Below, piece by piece: positions 8,941-18,229 of a stretch of DNA of 64,000 bases. The notes under the pieces are model-generated. The model was given only the letters and a program-made list of their open reading frames with translations. It was not told where the DNA came from and did not search any database. The DNA lies in NCBI GenBank assembly GCA_004293445.1, contig RDYP01000004.1, positions 124,001 to 188,000 of the forward strand, in the 5' to 3' direction. The translations under genes and the position numbers were made by a program. Source of the DNA: Verrucomicrobiota bacterium (GTDB lineage Bacteria; Verrucomicrobiota; Verrucomicrobiia; Verrucomicrobiales; Akkermansiaceae). Numbering within the stretch: position 1 is the stretch's first letter; every line of letters starts with the position of its first letter.

Positions 8941-10065
8941 TCAAGCGAACAAGGCCGCGACCAAGCCCAAGCTCTTCGCTCCGGGCATCACGCCCAACTC
9001 CATCTGGTTCATCACGTAAGCAAAGCTGACCCCGCTATCGGGATCCCCCATGGCGTGGCTGCCTCCCGCTCCCGGATGCCCGAATGCCCGCGGCGAAGGG
9101 CCGTAGATTTCGCGAGCCTTTCGACCCGATTCATCCAAGGGATCCAACTGGCAACCGCAGGCAAAAGCCGTCGGCTGAATGAGCACCCGGTCCTCACCCG
9201 AAACCCGCAGCCCGGCCAGCGCACTCCGCACCTGCTCGCTCAGGGGACTCTGGATCGCCCCGATCGCTGCCTGATAAAATTTCGCCAAGGCCCGCGCCGT
9301 CCCCACCCCGCCCAGCGCCGGCAAGGCAGCCGACCAAGCCTTCGGATCGTTCATTTCCTGCACGGAATGCAATCCGCGGGGCGATGAAAAAGCCCGCCGC
9401 GTCAAGGTGCCCTCAGAGCTGAACTCTCGGTAAAAGCCACTCTGCAAATCCTCCGCAGCCGCTTTTCCCGGATAAAGCCGCGCCACCCGCGGCCATTCCT
9501 TCTCAGGTAGGCCGATCCAAAAATCCAAACCCAGCGGCGCGGCAATCCTTTCCCACCATGCCTCGCCCAAAGTGCGACCCGTGAGCCGCCGGACCGGCTC
9601 TTCCACCAAGGCCCCGAAAGTCCGCGGATGGTACCCATGTGCCGCACCCGGACGCCACGCCGGCACCTGGGCCTCGATCGACGCAACAACCTCCGCGTGG
9701 TCCCACAAGGACGCGCGACGATCCAATGCGGCCAGTCCGCACTGATGCGAAAGCAAATCCCCGAAGCTCGCTTCCGCCACAGGAAACAGCGGCCAAACCT
9801 CACAGACCGGCGTCTCCGGACCTAGGCCACGATCATCCAAAGCCATCAGCAAGGTGGCCGCTGCAGGCCCCTTGGTTGCGGAGTAAACCGGCACCAAAAC
9901 CTCGCTATTCCATGGCCTTGAGCGCTCCTTGTCACACCAACCCCGGCCGACGGAAAGCAGTTCCTCGCCACGCCACCAGACACTCACCGACGCGCCCAAC
10001 TCACCCCGTGCGCGGAAATTTTCCTCAAATCGGTCCAAGAGTTCGCCAAGTGAGGACGGAGACAC
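8941..10065 (-). CDS. Serine beta-lactamase-like hydrolase (class C/EstB fold)
   Basis: A roughly 374-residue protein of the beta-lactamase/transpeptidase-like superfamily. The catalytic SxxK is in YSATKGPAAATLL, the second motif is YHPRTFG (tyrosine in the YxN position), and the third is HPGAGGS (HxG replacing KTG). This trio is typical of EstB-type esterases and related peptidases rather than true beta-lactamases. No signal peptide is evident. GTG at 10065 with a G-rich stretch upstream is preferred over 10188, which would overlap the TPR gene by about 65 bp. Confidence 0.85.
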   Translation of the reverse strand: MSPSSLGELLDRFEENFRARGELGASVSVWWRGEELLSVGRGWCDKERSRPWNSEVLVPVYSATKGPAAATLLMALDDRGLGPETPVCEVWPLFPVAEASFGDLLSHQCGLAALDRRASLWDHAEVVASIEAQVPAWRPGAAHGYHPRTFGALVEEPVRRLTGRTLGEAWWERIAAPLGLDFWIGLPEKEWPRVARLYPGKAAAEDLQSGFYREFSSEGTLTRRAFSSPRGLHSVQEMNDPKAWSAALPALGGVGTARALAKFYQAAIGAIQSPLSEQVRSALAGLRVSGEDRVLIQPTAFACGCQLDPLDESGRKAREIYGPSPRAFGHPGAGGSHAMGDPDSGVSFAYVMNQMELGVMPGAKSLGLVAALFA

Positions 10066-10123
10066 GCCCCAGCCCTGCCCGATACGCGCGCCCCACGCAA
10101 GCCCCGCGCAGCGCAAATCCACC

Positions 10124-10591
10124 TCACTCCACTTCCCGCAAGGCCTCCAAATCGCTGTCCTCCCGCGCCGTCTCCCGCAGCGAGGCATCCAACTCGAAAG
10201 CCCGTGCCAAATGCGTCTCCGCCCGCTTGCAGTCGCCCAGCACCGCTAGGTAACAGGCAATGTTGTAGTGAAACAAAGGGTCCTCGATCAAGGCGGCCGG
10301 TCCCCGCAACAGCCAATCGCGGGCCGCCAAAGTATCACCAGTCTCATGCAGGCAATACGCCGCATGGATGAAAAATCGAGCCTCCTTCGGCTCCTTCATG
10401 CAAAGCAAACGCCCGGTATCCGCCGCCGCGTTCCATCGCTTCGCCTCCATCTCCGCCAGCAGGCGCAACTCCAAGGCATGACGCCTCATCCGCTCGCGGG
10501 CCGGCAAGGAGGCCAGCTCGGACAGCGACTCCTCGGGCAGGCCCAGTTCAAGCCAACCCATTGCGGATCTCAAGATCCCGACGCAGTCCAT
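10124..10591 (-). CDS. Tetratricopeptide-like helical protein
   Basis: About 155 residues of paired helices with TPR spacing, for example GWLELGLPEESLSEL, FFIHAAYCLHETGDTLAA and FHYNIACYLAVLGDCKRAE. No signal peptide or membrane segment is seen, so it is probably cytosolic. ATG at 10591 is preferred because the longer frame to 10627 would need a TTG start; ATG at 10561 is another option. It lies upstream of the beta-lactamase-like gene on the same strand. Function is unknown beyond likely protein-protein contact. Confidence 0.65.
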   Translation of the reverse strand: MDCVGILRSAMGWLELGLPEESLSELASLPARERMRRHALELRLLAEMEAKRWNAAADTGRLLCMKEPKEARFFIHAAYCLHETGDTLAARDWLLRGPAALIEDPLFHYNIACYLAVLGDCKRAETHLARAFELDASLRETAREDSDLEALREVE

Positions 10592-10668
10592 TCCCTGATG
10601 GCTAAGGATTTCCGCGGAACGACGCAATCCCGCATTTGATCCAATGCCAACAACAGCCGTTCCGGGGT

Positions 10669-10845
10669 TCAGACATCATGACGAACCCGAACCCATCCCG
10701 CGTCGGGCAGCGGATCCACCCGACGGTGTCGGGCCACCTCGTCGCCGACCCGCTTGAGCACGGCGATCAGATAGGCATTCAGGAAATATTCCTTCAGCAA
10801 AAGCTCGCGGCTCTCACCCCTGGCATTCTTGCGGACGATTTTCAT
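10669..10845 (-). CDS. Small hypothetical protein
   Basis: A 58-residue basic polypeptide from ATG 10845, containing a helical-looking segment (LLLKEYFLNAYLIAVLKR) and a basic C-terminus. The frame is open upstream to 10971. It is divergent from dnaG and fills an otherwise empty gap, with amino-acid composition more protein-like than the overlapping plus-strand frame. No family is recognised, and it may not be expressed. Confidence 0.35.
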   Translation of the reverse strand: MKIVRKNARGESRELLLKEYFLNAYLIAVLKRVGDEVARHRRVDPLPDAGWVRVRHDV

Positions 10846-10979
10846 GGCAATCTTCGGTTTGGCCGGGAGGCACATCCCCCAAGCCGTCACAAGGTCCACC
10901 TGCCCTGAAAAAGCGCATCTGAAAACTTCGACATCTTTCGCGATTCCCGTTTCATCCACCCTGCGCTTCACTCCCCGCC

Positions 10980-12884
10980 GTGGCCCAAATCTCGCAGGAA
11001 ACCAAGGAACAGATTCTCGCCGCGACGGACATCGTCGACGTGATCGGCTCCTACATCGAGGTCAAGCGCGCCGGCCCCTCGTTCAAGGCGCTCTGCCCTT
11101 TCCACAACGAGAAATCGCCCTCCTTCAACATCAATCCCCAACGCCAGTTCTTCCACTGCTTCGGCTGCAAGAAGAGCGGCGACGCGATCACTTTCGTCCG
11201 CGAATACGAAAATTTACCCTACGTCGACGCCATTAAAAAACTCGCCGCTCGCGTCGGCATCACGGTGACCGAACAGGCATTCGATCCCAAGGAAGACCGC
11301 GCCCGCAGGCAACGCGGACGTCAGCTCGACATCCATCGCGAGGTCGCCGCCTTCCTTCACCAACTCCTCTTCACCCGCGAAGCGACCCACGCCCGCGACT
11401 ACCTGAAATCGCGGGGCTTCGGCAAAGAAATGGCCCAGCGCTGGCAGATTGGTTGGATGCCGGACAGCCCCCAGGTCTTCATGGACTGGGCACGAGCGAA
11501 AAAATTCACCGGCCGGGAACTCGTCGACTCCGGCATCTTCGTCCAAAAAGAACGCGGCGGCATCTATGTCCGCTTCCTCGGCCGATTGATGATCCCCATC
11601 CGCAACGAACATGGCGACGTGATTGCTTTCACCGCCCGCCAACTTCACCACGATCCGAAAAGCGGGAAATACATCAATTCGCCCGAAACCTCGATCTTCA
11701 AGAAGTCCAACGTCCTCTTCGCCCTCGAACGGGCCCGCAAGGCGATCCTCAACGAAAACGCCGTCGTGATTTGCGAAGGCCAACTCGACGTCATCTCGTG
11801 CCACGAACAAGGCATCGAACACGTCATTGGCACGCAAGGCACCGCCATCACGCCCAACCACGCGCGACTCCTCCGCCGCTACGCGAAGAACGCGATCGTT
11901 TGCTTCGACGCCGACAATGCCGGCATCCTAGCGTCCGAGAAAGCCTTTCGCGTCCTCTCCGAAGAAGGCATCCCGGTCCGCATCGCACGGATGCCTTCAG
12001 GCGAGGACCCCGATTCTTTCATCCGAAAAAATGGCCCGGATGCGTTCCGCCAGCTCCTCACGAACGCCGTCAGCTTCTTCGATTTCAAAATCGAACTCGC
12101 CAGCGCCAACGGTGGCCTCGACGACCTGCAACGGCGCGTAGCCTTCGTCCGCGAATGCGCCTCGCTCCTCGCCGTCCTACCCGATGCCGTCGGCCGCGAA
12201 GCCACCATCAATCACGTCGCCACCCGCCTCCACTCCGGTGCCCCGGAACTCCGCGAAGCCGTCAACCGCATCGTACGCGCCAACAAAAACAAAGGCCCGG
12301 AACGCACCCGCGGCGACACTCCTCCAGAACCGGAGAAAATTGAACCCATCGCGATCGATCCCGTCGTCGCCTACCTCTGCGGACTCGCCCTGCACTCCGG
12401 CCCCGCCCAAGAATGGCTGGGCGAACAATTCGAAACCCTGCACGAGGCCGCCAATCACATCGAGGGCATCCCCTTGCTCGAAGCCGTCCTCTCCGCCCGC
12501 CCCGACGCCACTTCCCACGCCGCAGTGAATTCCTTCATCGCCGGTCTCTCGGAAGCCCAGCGCCTGGCCATTCTGTCCGACCCGACCTTCCACGACGACC
12601 CACCGGAACATCCGATCCAAGCCGCGGAGAGCGCCCTCGCCGAACTCAGCGCCAAAGTCCTCCACCGCCGCGATCAGGACATCAAAGCCCAAATGAGCCG
12701 CCCAGGCCTGCCCGCCGATGAAATGATCCGCCTCCTGCACGAAGCCAAAGAGATCGCCCATCTCCTCAAAGGCGTCGATCAACGCTTCGTGTTCTCCGAC
12801 CGCTTTGCCCCTTCTCGGAAGCCCACTCCGCCGGGATTTCAGCGCCGTCCACCGTATCGTCAAAGTTCTGAAAAGAATCCTTGA
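10980..12884 (+). CDS. dnaG: DNA primase
   Basis: This 634-residue primase makes RNA primers for replication. The N-terminal CHC2 zinc finger has C39, H42, C60 and C63 (CPFH and CFGC). The DnaG core follows, with Toprim motifs CEGQLD (about 264-269) and FDADNAG (about 304-310). The C-terminal region (about 440-620) is helical and would bind DnaB. GTG at 10980 is the start. It precedes rpoD by about 100 bp in the same direction, echoing the dnaG-rpoD macromolecular synthesis operon. Confidence 0.96.
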   Translation: MAQISQETKEQILAATDIVDVIGSYIEVKRAGPSFKALCPFHNEKSPSFNINPQRQFFHCFGCKKSGDAITFVREYENLPYVDAIKKLAARVGITVTEQAFDPKEDRARRQRGRQLDIHREVAAFLHQLLFTREATHARDYLKSRGFGKEMAQRWQIGWMPDSPQVFMDWARAKKFTGRELVDSGIFVQKERGGIYVRFLGRLMIPIRNEHGDVIAFTARQLHHDPKSGKYINSPETSIFKKSNVLFALERARKAILNENAVVICEGQLDVISCHEQGIEHVIGTQGTAITPNHARLLRRYAKNAIVCFDADNAGILASEKAFRVLSEEGIPVRIARMPSGEDPDSFIRKNGPDAFRQLLTNAVSFFDFKIELASANGGLDDLQRRVAFVRECASLLAVLPDAVGREATINHVATRLHSGAPELREAVNRIVRANKNKGPERTRGDTPPEPEKIEPIAIDPVVAYLCGLALHSGPAQEWLGEQFETLHEAANHIEGIPLLEAVLSARPDATSHAAVNSFIAGLSEAQRLAILSDPTFHDDPPEHPIQAAESALAELSAKVLHRRDQDIKAQMSRPGLPADEMIRLLHEAKEIAHLLKGVDQRFVFSDRFAPSRKPTPPGFQRRPPYRQSSEKNP

Positions 12885-12918
12885 CGACCCGAAAAGCGCT
12901 CTGAAGATTCCCGCCCGC

Positions 12919-12947
12919 TTCGGAGTTCGCTCCGGCAGCACTATAAT
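12919..12947 (+). promoter_or_regulatory. Probable rpoD promoter
   Basis: A perfect -10 hexamer tataat at 12942-12947 lies 41 bp before the rpoD ATG. With a 17-bp spacer, the -35 position (12919-12924) reads ttcgga, only a half match to consensus. It lies in the short dnaG-rpoD gap, so rpoD can be expressed independently of dnaG. Confidence 0.55.
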
Positions 12948-12988
12948 GGGAGAACTTTGCCCGGAACTTCCCTTCATCCATTCTGTCC

Positions 12989-15118
12989 ATGTCCACCAAG
13001 AAAGCTGCTTCTTCCGCCAAACCAACGGCTTCCAAGCCGAAGGCCGCCGCAGGCACCAAGAAACCATCGCCCGCGAAAAAGGCCACCCCAGCCAAGTCCG
13101 GCAAGGATTCCAAGGCCCCCGCGAAAACCAAGCCCGCAGCAAAGCCGGCCTCAGCCAAGCAGCCAGCGACCAAGCCCAAAGCAGCCAAGCCGGCCACCAA
13201 GCCCGCAGCGGTGACTCCTCAAAAGCCCGCGGTCAAAAAGGAAGCCGCGAAGAAAGAAGTGCCGAAAAAGGCAGTCGCGCAGAAGCCAGTCGCCTCCAAG
13301 GAAACTGCAAAGCCCGCCAAGCCCGCGTCGAAGACCTCCGCTCCGGCTTCCAAAGTCGCTGAGACCCCTAAAGCGAAAGCAGACGCCCCAAAGGTCGAAA
13401 CCTCGAAAAAGCCAGCTACGAAAGCTGACGCCAAGAAAGGCGATAAGGTCGGAAAGGTCGAAGTGAACCCTGAAGAGGCCATTGCGCCTCGCAACGATGC
13501 GGACAAGCCCCGCATCGATACCCCGGAAATTCAGGAGAAGATCCGCGAACTGATCAAGCTCGCCAAGGAACAGGAATACCTGACCTACGACGACATCAAT
13601 GAGATCCTCCCCAACGACCTCGTCGAACCCGCCGACGTGGAAGCCATCATGGAGCGGCTCCGCAACATGGAGTTCGACATCATCGATGCCTCCGAAGTCG
13701 ATCGCTACAAGGACAAGAAGCGCGACGACGACACCGACGAAGGTGAGGACACCAAGGATCAGAAGCTCGACATCCTCGACGACCCGGTCCGGATGTATCT
13801 CAAGCAAATGGGCCAGGTCCCGCTGCTGACCCGCGAGCAGGAAGTCGAAATTTCCAAGCGCATCGAAGACGCCGAGATCGAGGTCGCCAAACAACTCCAT
13901 CTCTTCGGCTTCACCACCGAATGCTACCTCGATCTCGCCGACAAGCTGATCAAGGGCAAGGAGCGCTTCGACCGAGTGATCCTCGACAAGAAGATCGAAA
14001 GTCGCGAGCGCTACATGAAGATCCTGCCCAAGCAGTGCGAGCAGCTCAAGCAGCTCCATGAGGAGAACGACGATCTCTTCCGCCAGCTCTCTGCCAAGAA
14101 CCCGCGCGGGAAGAAAAAGCTCGAGGAGACCTTCGCCAAGAACCTCCAAAGCCTCCACCGCCTCTACACCCGTTTCTACTACAAGCAGAAGGTGGTCGAG
14201 GACTTCTGCGAACAGGTCGACGACTACCAGCAGAAGTTCTGGAAATACGGCCGCAAAGTCCAAGCGGACCCCGAGGACAAGGAGTTCGTCACCAAGCTCC
14301 GCGAAGTCCAACAACGCTGCTGGCACGAGGTCGAAAGCTTCGAGCAAACCAACAAGCAGCTCCGCCACTGGCTGAAGGAGGCCCTCAAGGCGAAGACTGA
14401 AATGGTCGAAGCCAACCTCCGGCTCGTCATCTCGATCGCCAAGAAATACACCAACCGCGGTCTCTCATTCCTCGACCTGATCCAAGAAGGCAACATGGGC
14501 CTGATGAAAGCGGTCGAGAAATTCGAATACCGCCGCGGCTACAAGTTCTCGACCTACGCCACCTGGTGGATCCGCCAGGCCATCACCCGCTCGATCGCCG
14601 ACCAGGCGCGGACCATCCGCATCCCGGTTCACATGATCGAGACGATCAACAAGCTGATGCGGGTCCAGAAGCAGCTCGTCCAAGAATACGGCCGCGAGCC
14701 ATCCCCGGAAGAAATCGCCGAAGAAATCCACCTTCCCGTCGAGCGCGTCCGCGCCGTTCTGAAAATGGCCCAGCAGCCGATCTCGCTGCAGGCACCCGTC
14801 GGGGATTCGGACGACACCTCGTTCGGTGACTTCATCGAGGACAAGAGCGCCGACAACCCGATGGAGGAAGCCGGTTTCTCGATGCTCAAGGACAAGATCA
14901 AGGACGTCCTCGACACCCTCACCGAACGCGAACGCGAAGTGCTGGAGCAGCGCTTCGGCCTCAAGGACGGCTACAGCCGCACCCTCGAAGAGGTGGGCCG
15001 CCAATTCCAAGTGACCCGCGAACGCATCCGCCAGATCGAAGCCAAGGCTCTCCGCAAAATGCGCCACCCCACCCGCATTCGGAAGCTGGAAGGGTTCATC
15101 GAGCTCCCCGGAGCCTGA
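12989..15118 (+). CDS. rpoD: Primary sigma factor RpoD with long Lys/Ala/Pro tail
   Basis: A 709-residue housekeeping sigma-70. Residues 1 to about 155 are a low-complexity Lys/Ala/Pro tail resembling histone H1. Region 1.1 follows (about 170-235, [13 protein letters not shown]), then region 1.2 ([19 protein letters not shown]), an acidic/helical non-conserved insert, and region 2 ([13 protein letters not shown], with the core-binding [14 protein letters not shown]). Regions 3 and 4 follow, ending with the helix-turn-helix [20 protein letters not shown]. Everything from region 1.1 on is canonical; the basic tail is the unusual part. A strong terminator follows. Confidence 0.97.
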   Translation: MSTKKAASSAKPTASKPKAAAGTKKPSPAKKATPAKSGKDSKAPAKTKPAAKPASAKQPATKPKAAKPATKPAAVTPQKPAVKKEAAKKEVPKKAVAQKPVASKETAKPAKPASKTSAPASKVAETPKAKADAPKVETSKKPATKADAKKGDKVGKVEVNPEEAIAPRNDADKPRIDTPEIQEKIRELIKLAKEQEYLTYDDINEILPNDLVEPADVEAIMERLRNMEFDIIDASEVDRYKDKKRDDDTDEGEDTKDQKLDILDDPVRMYLKQMGQVPLLTREQEVEISKRIEDAEIEVAKQLHLFGFTTECYLDLADKLIKGKERFDRVILDKKIESRERYMKILPKQCEQLKQLHEENDDLFRQLSAKNPRGKKKLEETFAKNLQSLHRLYTRFYYKQKVVEDFCEQVDDYQQKFWKYGRKVQADPEDKEFVTKLREVQQRCWHEVESFEQTNKQLRHWLKEALKAKTEMVEANLRLVISIAKKYTNRGLSFLDLIQEGNMGLMKAVEKFEYRRGYKFSTYATWWIRQAITRSIADQARTIRIPVHMIETINKLMRVQKQLVQEYGREPSPEEIAEEIHLPVERVRAVLKMAQQPISLQAPVGDSDDTSFGDFIEDKSADNPMEEAGFSMLKDKIKDVLDTLTEREREVLEQRFGLKDGYSRTLEEVGRQFQVTRERIRQIEAKALRKMRHPTRIRKLEGFIELPGA

Positions 15119-15133
15119 CATCTACCTTCCAAG

Positions 15134-15169
15134 AAAAGCCGGCCTCCCACCAAGGATGCCGGCTTTTTC
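15134..15169 (+). terminator. Rho-independent terminator after rpoD
   Basis: Arms agccggc (15137-15143) and gccggct (15158-15164) form a 7-bp stem with a 14-base loop, followed by a T tract. It lies about 20 bp after the rpoD stop. Confidence 0.85.
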
Positions 15170-15197
15170 GCGTCCGAAAATCGCGCAGCAAACACCC

Positions 15198-16100
15198 TCA
15201 GTGCGATTTACCGCGCAGCTTGGACACTCCAAGCATCACCAGCAGCGCAAGCGCGCCAGCCAACAAACCAAAAAGCCCATCGAGCAAGGACGGCACGATT
15301 TTTTGCGCCACGCCGCCCATCGATCCCGCCAAGCGGGCGATCCCGTCGTGCACGGCATGAATCCCGTGAGTCAGGATCCCTCCACCGACCAAAAACATGG
15401 CCGCAGTGCCGAGCACCGATAGCACCTTCATCAAAAAAGGTGCCGCCCACAAGATCGCCACCCCGGCACCGCGGGCCCCGCGCGAATCTCGCTGGCTGAG
15501 ATAGAGCCCGAGATCATCCAACTTCACAATTCCGGCCACCAGACCGTAAACCCCGACAGTCATCAGCACGGCGATCAAGGAAAGCACCATGGCCTGGGTG
15601 CCCAAAGGCTTCGCGGCGACCACGCCCAAAGTGATGGCGATGATTTCGGCAGACAGCACAAAGTCCGTGCGGATCGCGCCCTTGATCTTGGCCGCCTCGT
15701 CCACATCACCCGCCTTCAATTCGTCCAATTCCGCCTTGGCCTGCTCCACCGACTTCTTACCCCGGTGCGAAATGGCGTGAGCCAACTTCTCGACACCCTC
15801 GTAGCAGAGATACAGCCCCCCGATCATCAGCAAAGGCGTCACCAACCACGGCGCAAAGGCACTGATCACCAAAGCCGAAGGCACGAGGATCAATTTGTTG
15901 ATGAAGGAACCCTTCGCGACGCTCCAGACCACCGGCAACTCGCGCTGGGCGACGACCCCGCTGACCTGCTGGGCATTCAATGCAAGATCATCTCCCAGAA
16001 CCCCGGCGGTCTTCGACGCCGCGGTTTTGGTCATCACTGAGACATCGTCGAGGATCGACGCGATATCATCCAACAGCATTAGCAAACTCCCACCGGCCAT
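15198..16100 (-). CDS. DUF808 (YedI-like) inner-membrane protein
   Basis: An integral membrane protein of about 300 residues. The N-terminus MAGGSLLMLLDDIASILDDVS and the segment ALNAQQVSGV are hallmark DUF808 sequences. Several hydrophobic helices follow (LILVPSALVISAFAPWLVTP, IIAITLGVVAA, AMFLVGGGIL). The biochemical role of this family is unknown. ATG at 16100 gives the conserved family start; the frame runs open to 16277 but that part overlaps the ruvA promoter region and is not conserved in character. It is divergent from ruvA. Confidence 0.88.
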   Translation of the reverse strand: MAGGSLLMLLDDIASILDDVSVMTKTAASKTAGVLGDDLALNAQQVSGVVAQRELPVVWSVAKGSFINKLILVPSALVISAFAPWLVTPLLMIGGLYLCYEGVEKLAHAISHRGKKSVEQAKAELDELKAGDVDEAAKIKGAIRTDFVLSAEIIAITLGVVAAKPLGTQAMVLSLIAVLMTVGVYGLVAGIVKLDDLGLYLSQRDSRGARGAGVAILWAAPFLMKVLSVLGTAAMFLVGGGILTHGIHAVHDGIARLAGSMGGVAQKIVPSLLDGLFGLLAGALALLVMLGVSKLRGKSH

Positions 16101-16215
16101 GCCCGAAGATGAAGCGAGCTCGCCGACCGGAGGCAAGGCCCTTTTCAGCCCACTGGAACCGCATGACGGAACTTCACCCTTGGCAGTTCCACGAGCAGGT
16201 CCAAGGTCGGTGCCG

Positions 16216-16815
16216 ATGATCGCACGATTGCGCGGAACAGTCCTGGAGGCGTATCCCAATCGCTTGGTGGTGGACACCGGTGGCGTGGGCTACGAGGTGC
16301 AGGTGCCGCTCTCCACCTTCGACCGCCTGCACGCCGCAGAAGGCCTGGTAGTGGACTTGCGCACGCACCTGAACGTCAGCCCGCGCGACATGGTGCACAC
16401 CCTCTACGGCTTCGCGACCGAGGAGGAGCGGGACATTTTTCTACTGCTGATCGATCGCGTCAGCGGCGTCGGCCCCTCGGTCGCTCTTGCCGTGCTGAAT
16501 GGCATGCCACCCGACCGCTTCAAGGCCTGCGTGGCGAATGGAGACGCGGCGGAGCTATCGAAAATCAAGGGCCTCGGCAAAAAAACCGCCGAACGGATCG
16601 TCCTCGAACTCAAAGACAAGGTAGGAGTCGCCGAAACTTGGCAGGAAGTCGCCAGCGGTCAGATGGCACCAGCCACCGCGGACGCGGAACTCGCCCTGAT
16701 GGCTCTCGGCTACAAGCAGGTGGACGCGCGCAAGGCCATTCGCAAGGCCATCGATGCCCAACCCGAGGCAAGCGTGGAGGAACTCGTGCGCGGAGCACTG
16801 CGATCGATGCAATGA
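16216..16815 (+). CDS. ruvA: Holliday junction DNA helicase subunit RuvA
   Basis: A 199-residue protein that binds four-way DNA junctions and recruits the RuvB motor. It starts MIARLRGTVLEAYPNRLVVD (OB-fold domain I), has helix-hairpin-helix segments GVGPSVALAVLNG and IKGLGKKTAERIVLEL in domain II, and a domain III ending DARKAIRKAI. The open frame reaches back to 15895, but ATG 16216 is the family start and gives the usual length. Its stop overlaps the next gene's start (ATGA), implying translational coupling. ruvB and ruvC are not in the window. Confidence 0.96.
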   Translation: MIARLRGTVLEAYPNRLVVDTGGVGYEVQVPLSTFDRLHAAEGLVVDLRTHLNVSPRDMVHTLYGFATEEERDIFLLLIDRVSGVGPSVALAVLNGMPPDRFKACVANGDAAELSKIKGLGKKTAERIVLELKDKVGVAETWQEVASGQMAPATADAELALMALGYKQVDARKAIRKAIDAQPEASVEELVRGALRSMQ

Positions 16816-18089
16816 GCCTCACTCTAGAAACCATCCACGCAGCCCTGCCGGAAAACGGCCTCTTCGACGGTGGCTGGAGATTTTCGCCCGAACCCCTGCG
16901 ACTGACCCGCGCCGAAGGTCGTTTCCTCTCATCGCTAGGCCACCCTCTCGCACGCTTCCAGCAGGCCTGCGACACGCTCTATCAGCAAAGTTCGCGCGGC
17001 ACCTCGCCCGACTGGATCTCGCGGGTGCTCGATGCCGGCAAACCGGACTGGATCACCGATCTTCAAAAAACAGCGGGCTCACGCATGGGTCAACCACGGG
17101 TGATCCGACCGGATTTGATCGTCACGGGCGACGGCTTCGCTCTCACCGAACTGGATTCCGTGCCCGGCGGGATCGGCATCACCGCCTGGCTTTCCCGGAT
17201 CTACGCCGATGCCGGATTCGACGTTCTCGGCGGACGAAATGGGATGATCGATGGCTTCCGCTCGGTTCTCCCCGAAGACGGAGCGGTCCTGATCTCGCAG
17301 GAAGCCAAGGACTATCGCCGCGAAATGGAATGGCTCACTAGCGAAGCAGCGGGCGGCCGGACCATCGAAGCCGCCGAAAATCATGAGCAGGACTCACGCT
17401 CGATTTATCGCTTTTTCGAGTGGTTCGATTGGGAGGCCATCCCCGCCGCCCGAAAACTGGCCGAGGCATCCGCCAGCGGAGATCTGGACCTGACACCGCC
17501 CTGCAAACCGCATCTGGAAGACAAGCTGTGGCTGGCTCTTCTCTGGACTCCAGCGCTTAGGCCGCTGTGGGAAAAAATCCTGCGCCGCAGCCACCTCGAA
17601 CGCATCCGGTCCATCGTCCCCCCCGGCTGGATCGTCGACCCCTCGCCCCTCCCCCCCCAAGCCGTGCTTCCAGGCCTCGAGGTGAATGCTTGGCACGAAG
17701 TGGCGGGCTTCAGCCAAAAGCGACGGCAGCTCGTTCTCAAAATAAGCGGCTTTCACGAGACCGCATGGGGATCCCGCGGCGTCTACATCGGCCACGATCT
17801 CCCGCAGTCCGAATGGTCGGAAAAAATTCATCACGCCCTGTCCGAGTTCTCCAACCAACCTTGGATCGTCCAGCGGTTCCGCGAAGGGAGGGTCATCGAA
17901 CATCCCGTCTTCGAGAAGGATGGCAGCATCTCGATGCTCCGCGGACGGGTGCGCCTGTGCCCTTACTATTTCACCGACGGACAAGGCAGGACCTCACTCG
18001 GCGGCGTACTGGCGACCCTCGCCCCGGCCGACAAGAAGAAGATCCACGGCATGCGCGATGCCGTGCTCCTGCCCTGTGTGGTCGAATGA
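16812..18089 (+). CDS. ATP-grasp-like protein of unknown substrate
   Basis: A 425-residue protein starting at ATG 16812, overlapping the ruvA stop by 4 bp. PDLIVTGDGFALTELDSVPGGIGITAW (given in part: LDSVPGGIGITAW) resembles the acidic/Gly motif of circularly permuted ATP-grasp or glutathionylspermidine synthase-like enzymes. Later, LVLKISGFHETAWGSRGV supplies a candidate ATP-binding lysine and Gly-rich strand, and PWIVQRF a downstream strand. These fit an amide- or ester-forming ligase, but the substrate is unreadable. Tight coupling to ruvA is positional and does not prove a role in recombination. Confidence 0.55.
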   Translation: MSLTLETIHAALPENGLFDGGWRFSPEPLRLTRAEGRFLSSLGHPLARFQQACDTLYQQSSRGTSPDWISRVLDAGKPDWITDLQKTAGSRMGQPRVIRPDLIVTGDGFALTELDSVPGGIGITAWLSRIYADAGFDVLGGRNGMIDGFRSVLPEDGAVLISQEAKDYRREMEWLTSEAAGGRTIEAAENHEQDSRSIYRFFEWFDWEAIPAARKLAEASASGDLDLTPPCKPHLEDKLWLALLWTPALRPLWEKILRRSHLERIRSIVPPGWIVDPSPLPPQAVLPGLEVNAWHEVAGFSQKRRQLVLKISGFHETAWGSRGVYIGHDLPQSEWSEKIHHALSEFSNQPWIVQRFREGRVIEHPVFEKDGSISMLRGRVRLCPYYFTDGQGRTSLGGVLATLAPADKKKIHGMRDAVLLPCVVE

Positions 18090-18229
18090 GTCTCATCCTT
18101 AAAAACACTCCCCCGCCCTCTAGCCACCCCGGTGCCGGATCGTAGAAGCACCCGGCCCGGATCAGAGAATGACCTGCCGCGCATTCCGCTTCCCGCTCCG
18201 GCACTCCTACTGCTTCACTGGCCGCGCCG

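Noticed and set aside
10636-10908. Plus-strand ORF beside dnaG
   Set aside because: Its composition looks like a shadow; the minus-strand frame reads as a more plausible small protein, itself only weakly supported.
13151-14368. 405-codon minus-strand ORF
   Set aside because: Antisense shadow of rpoD.
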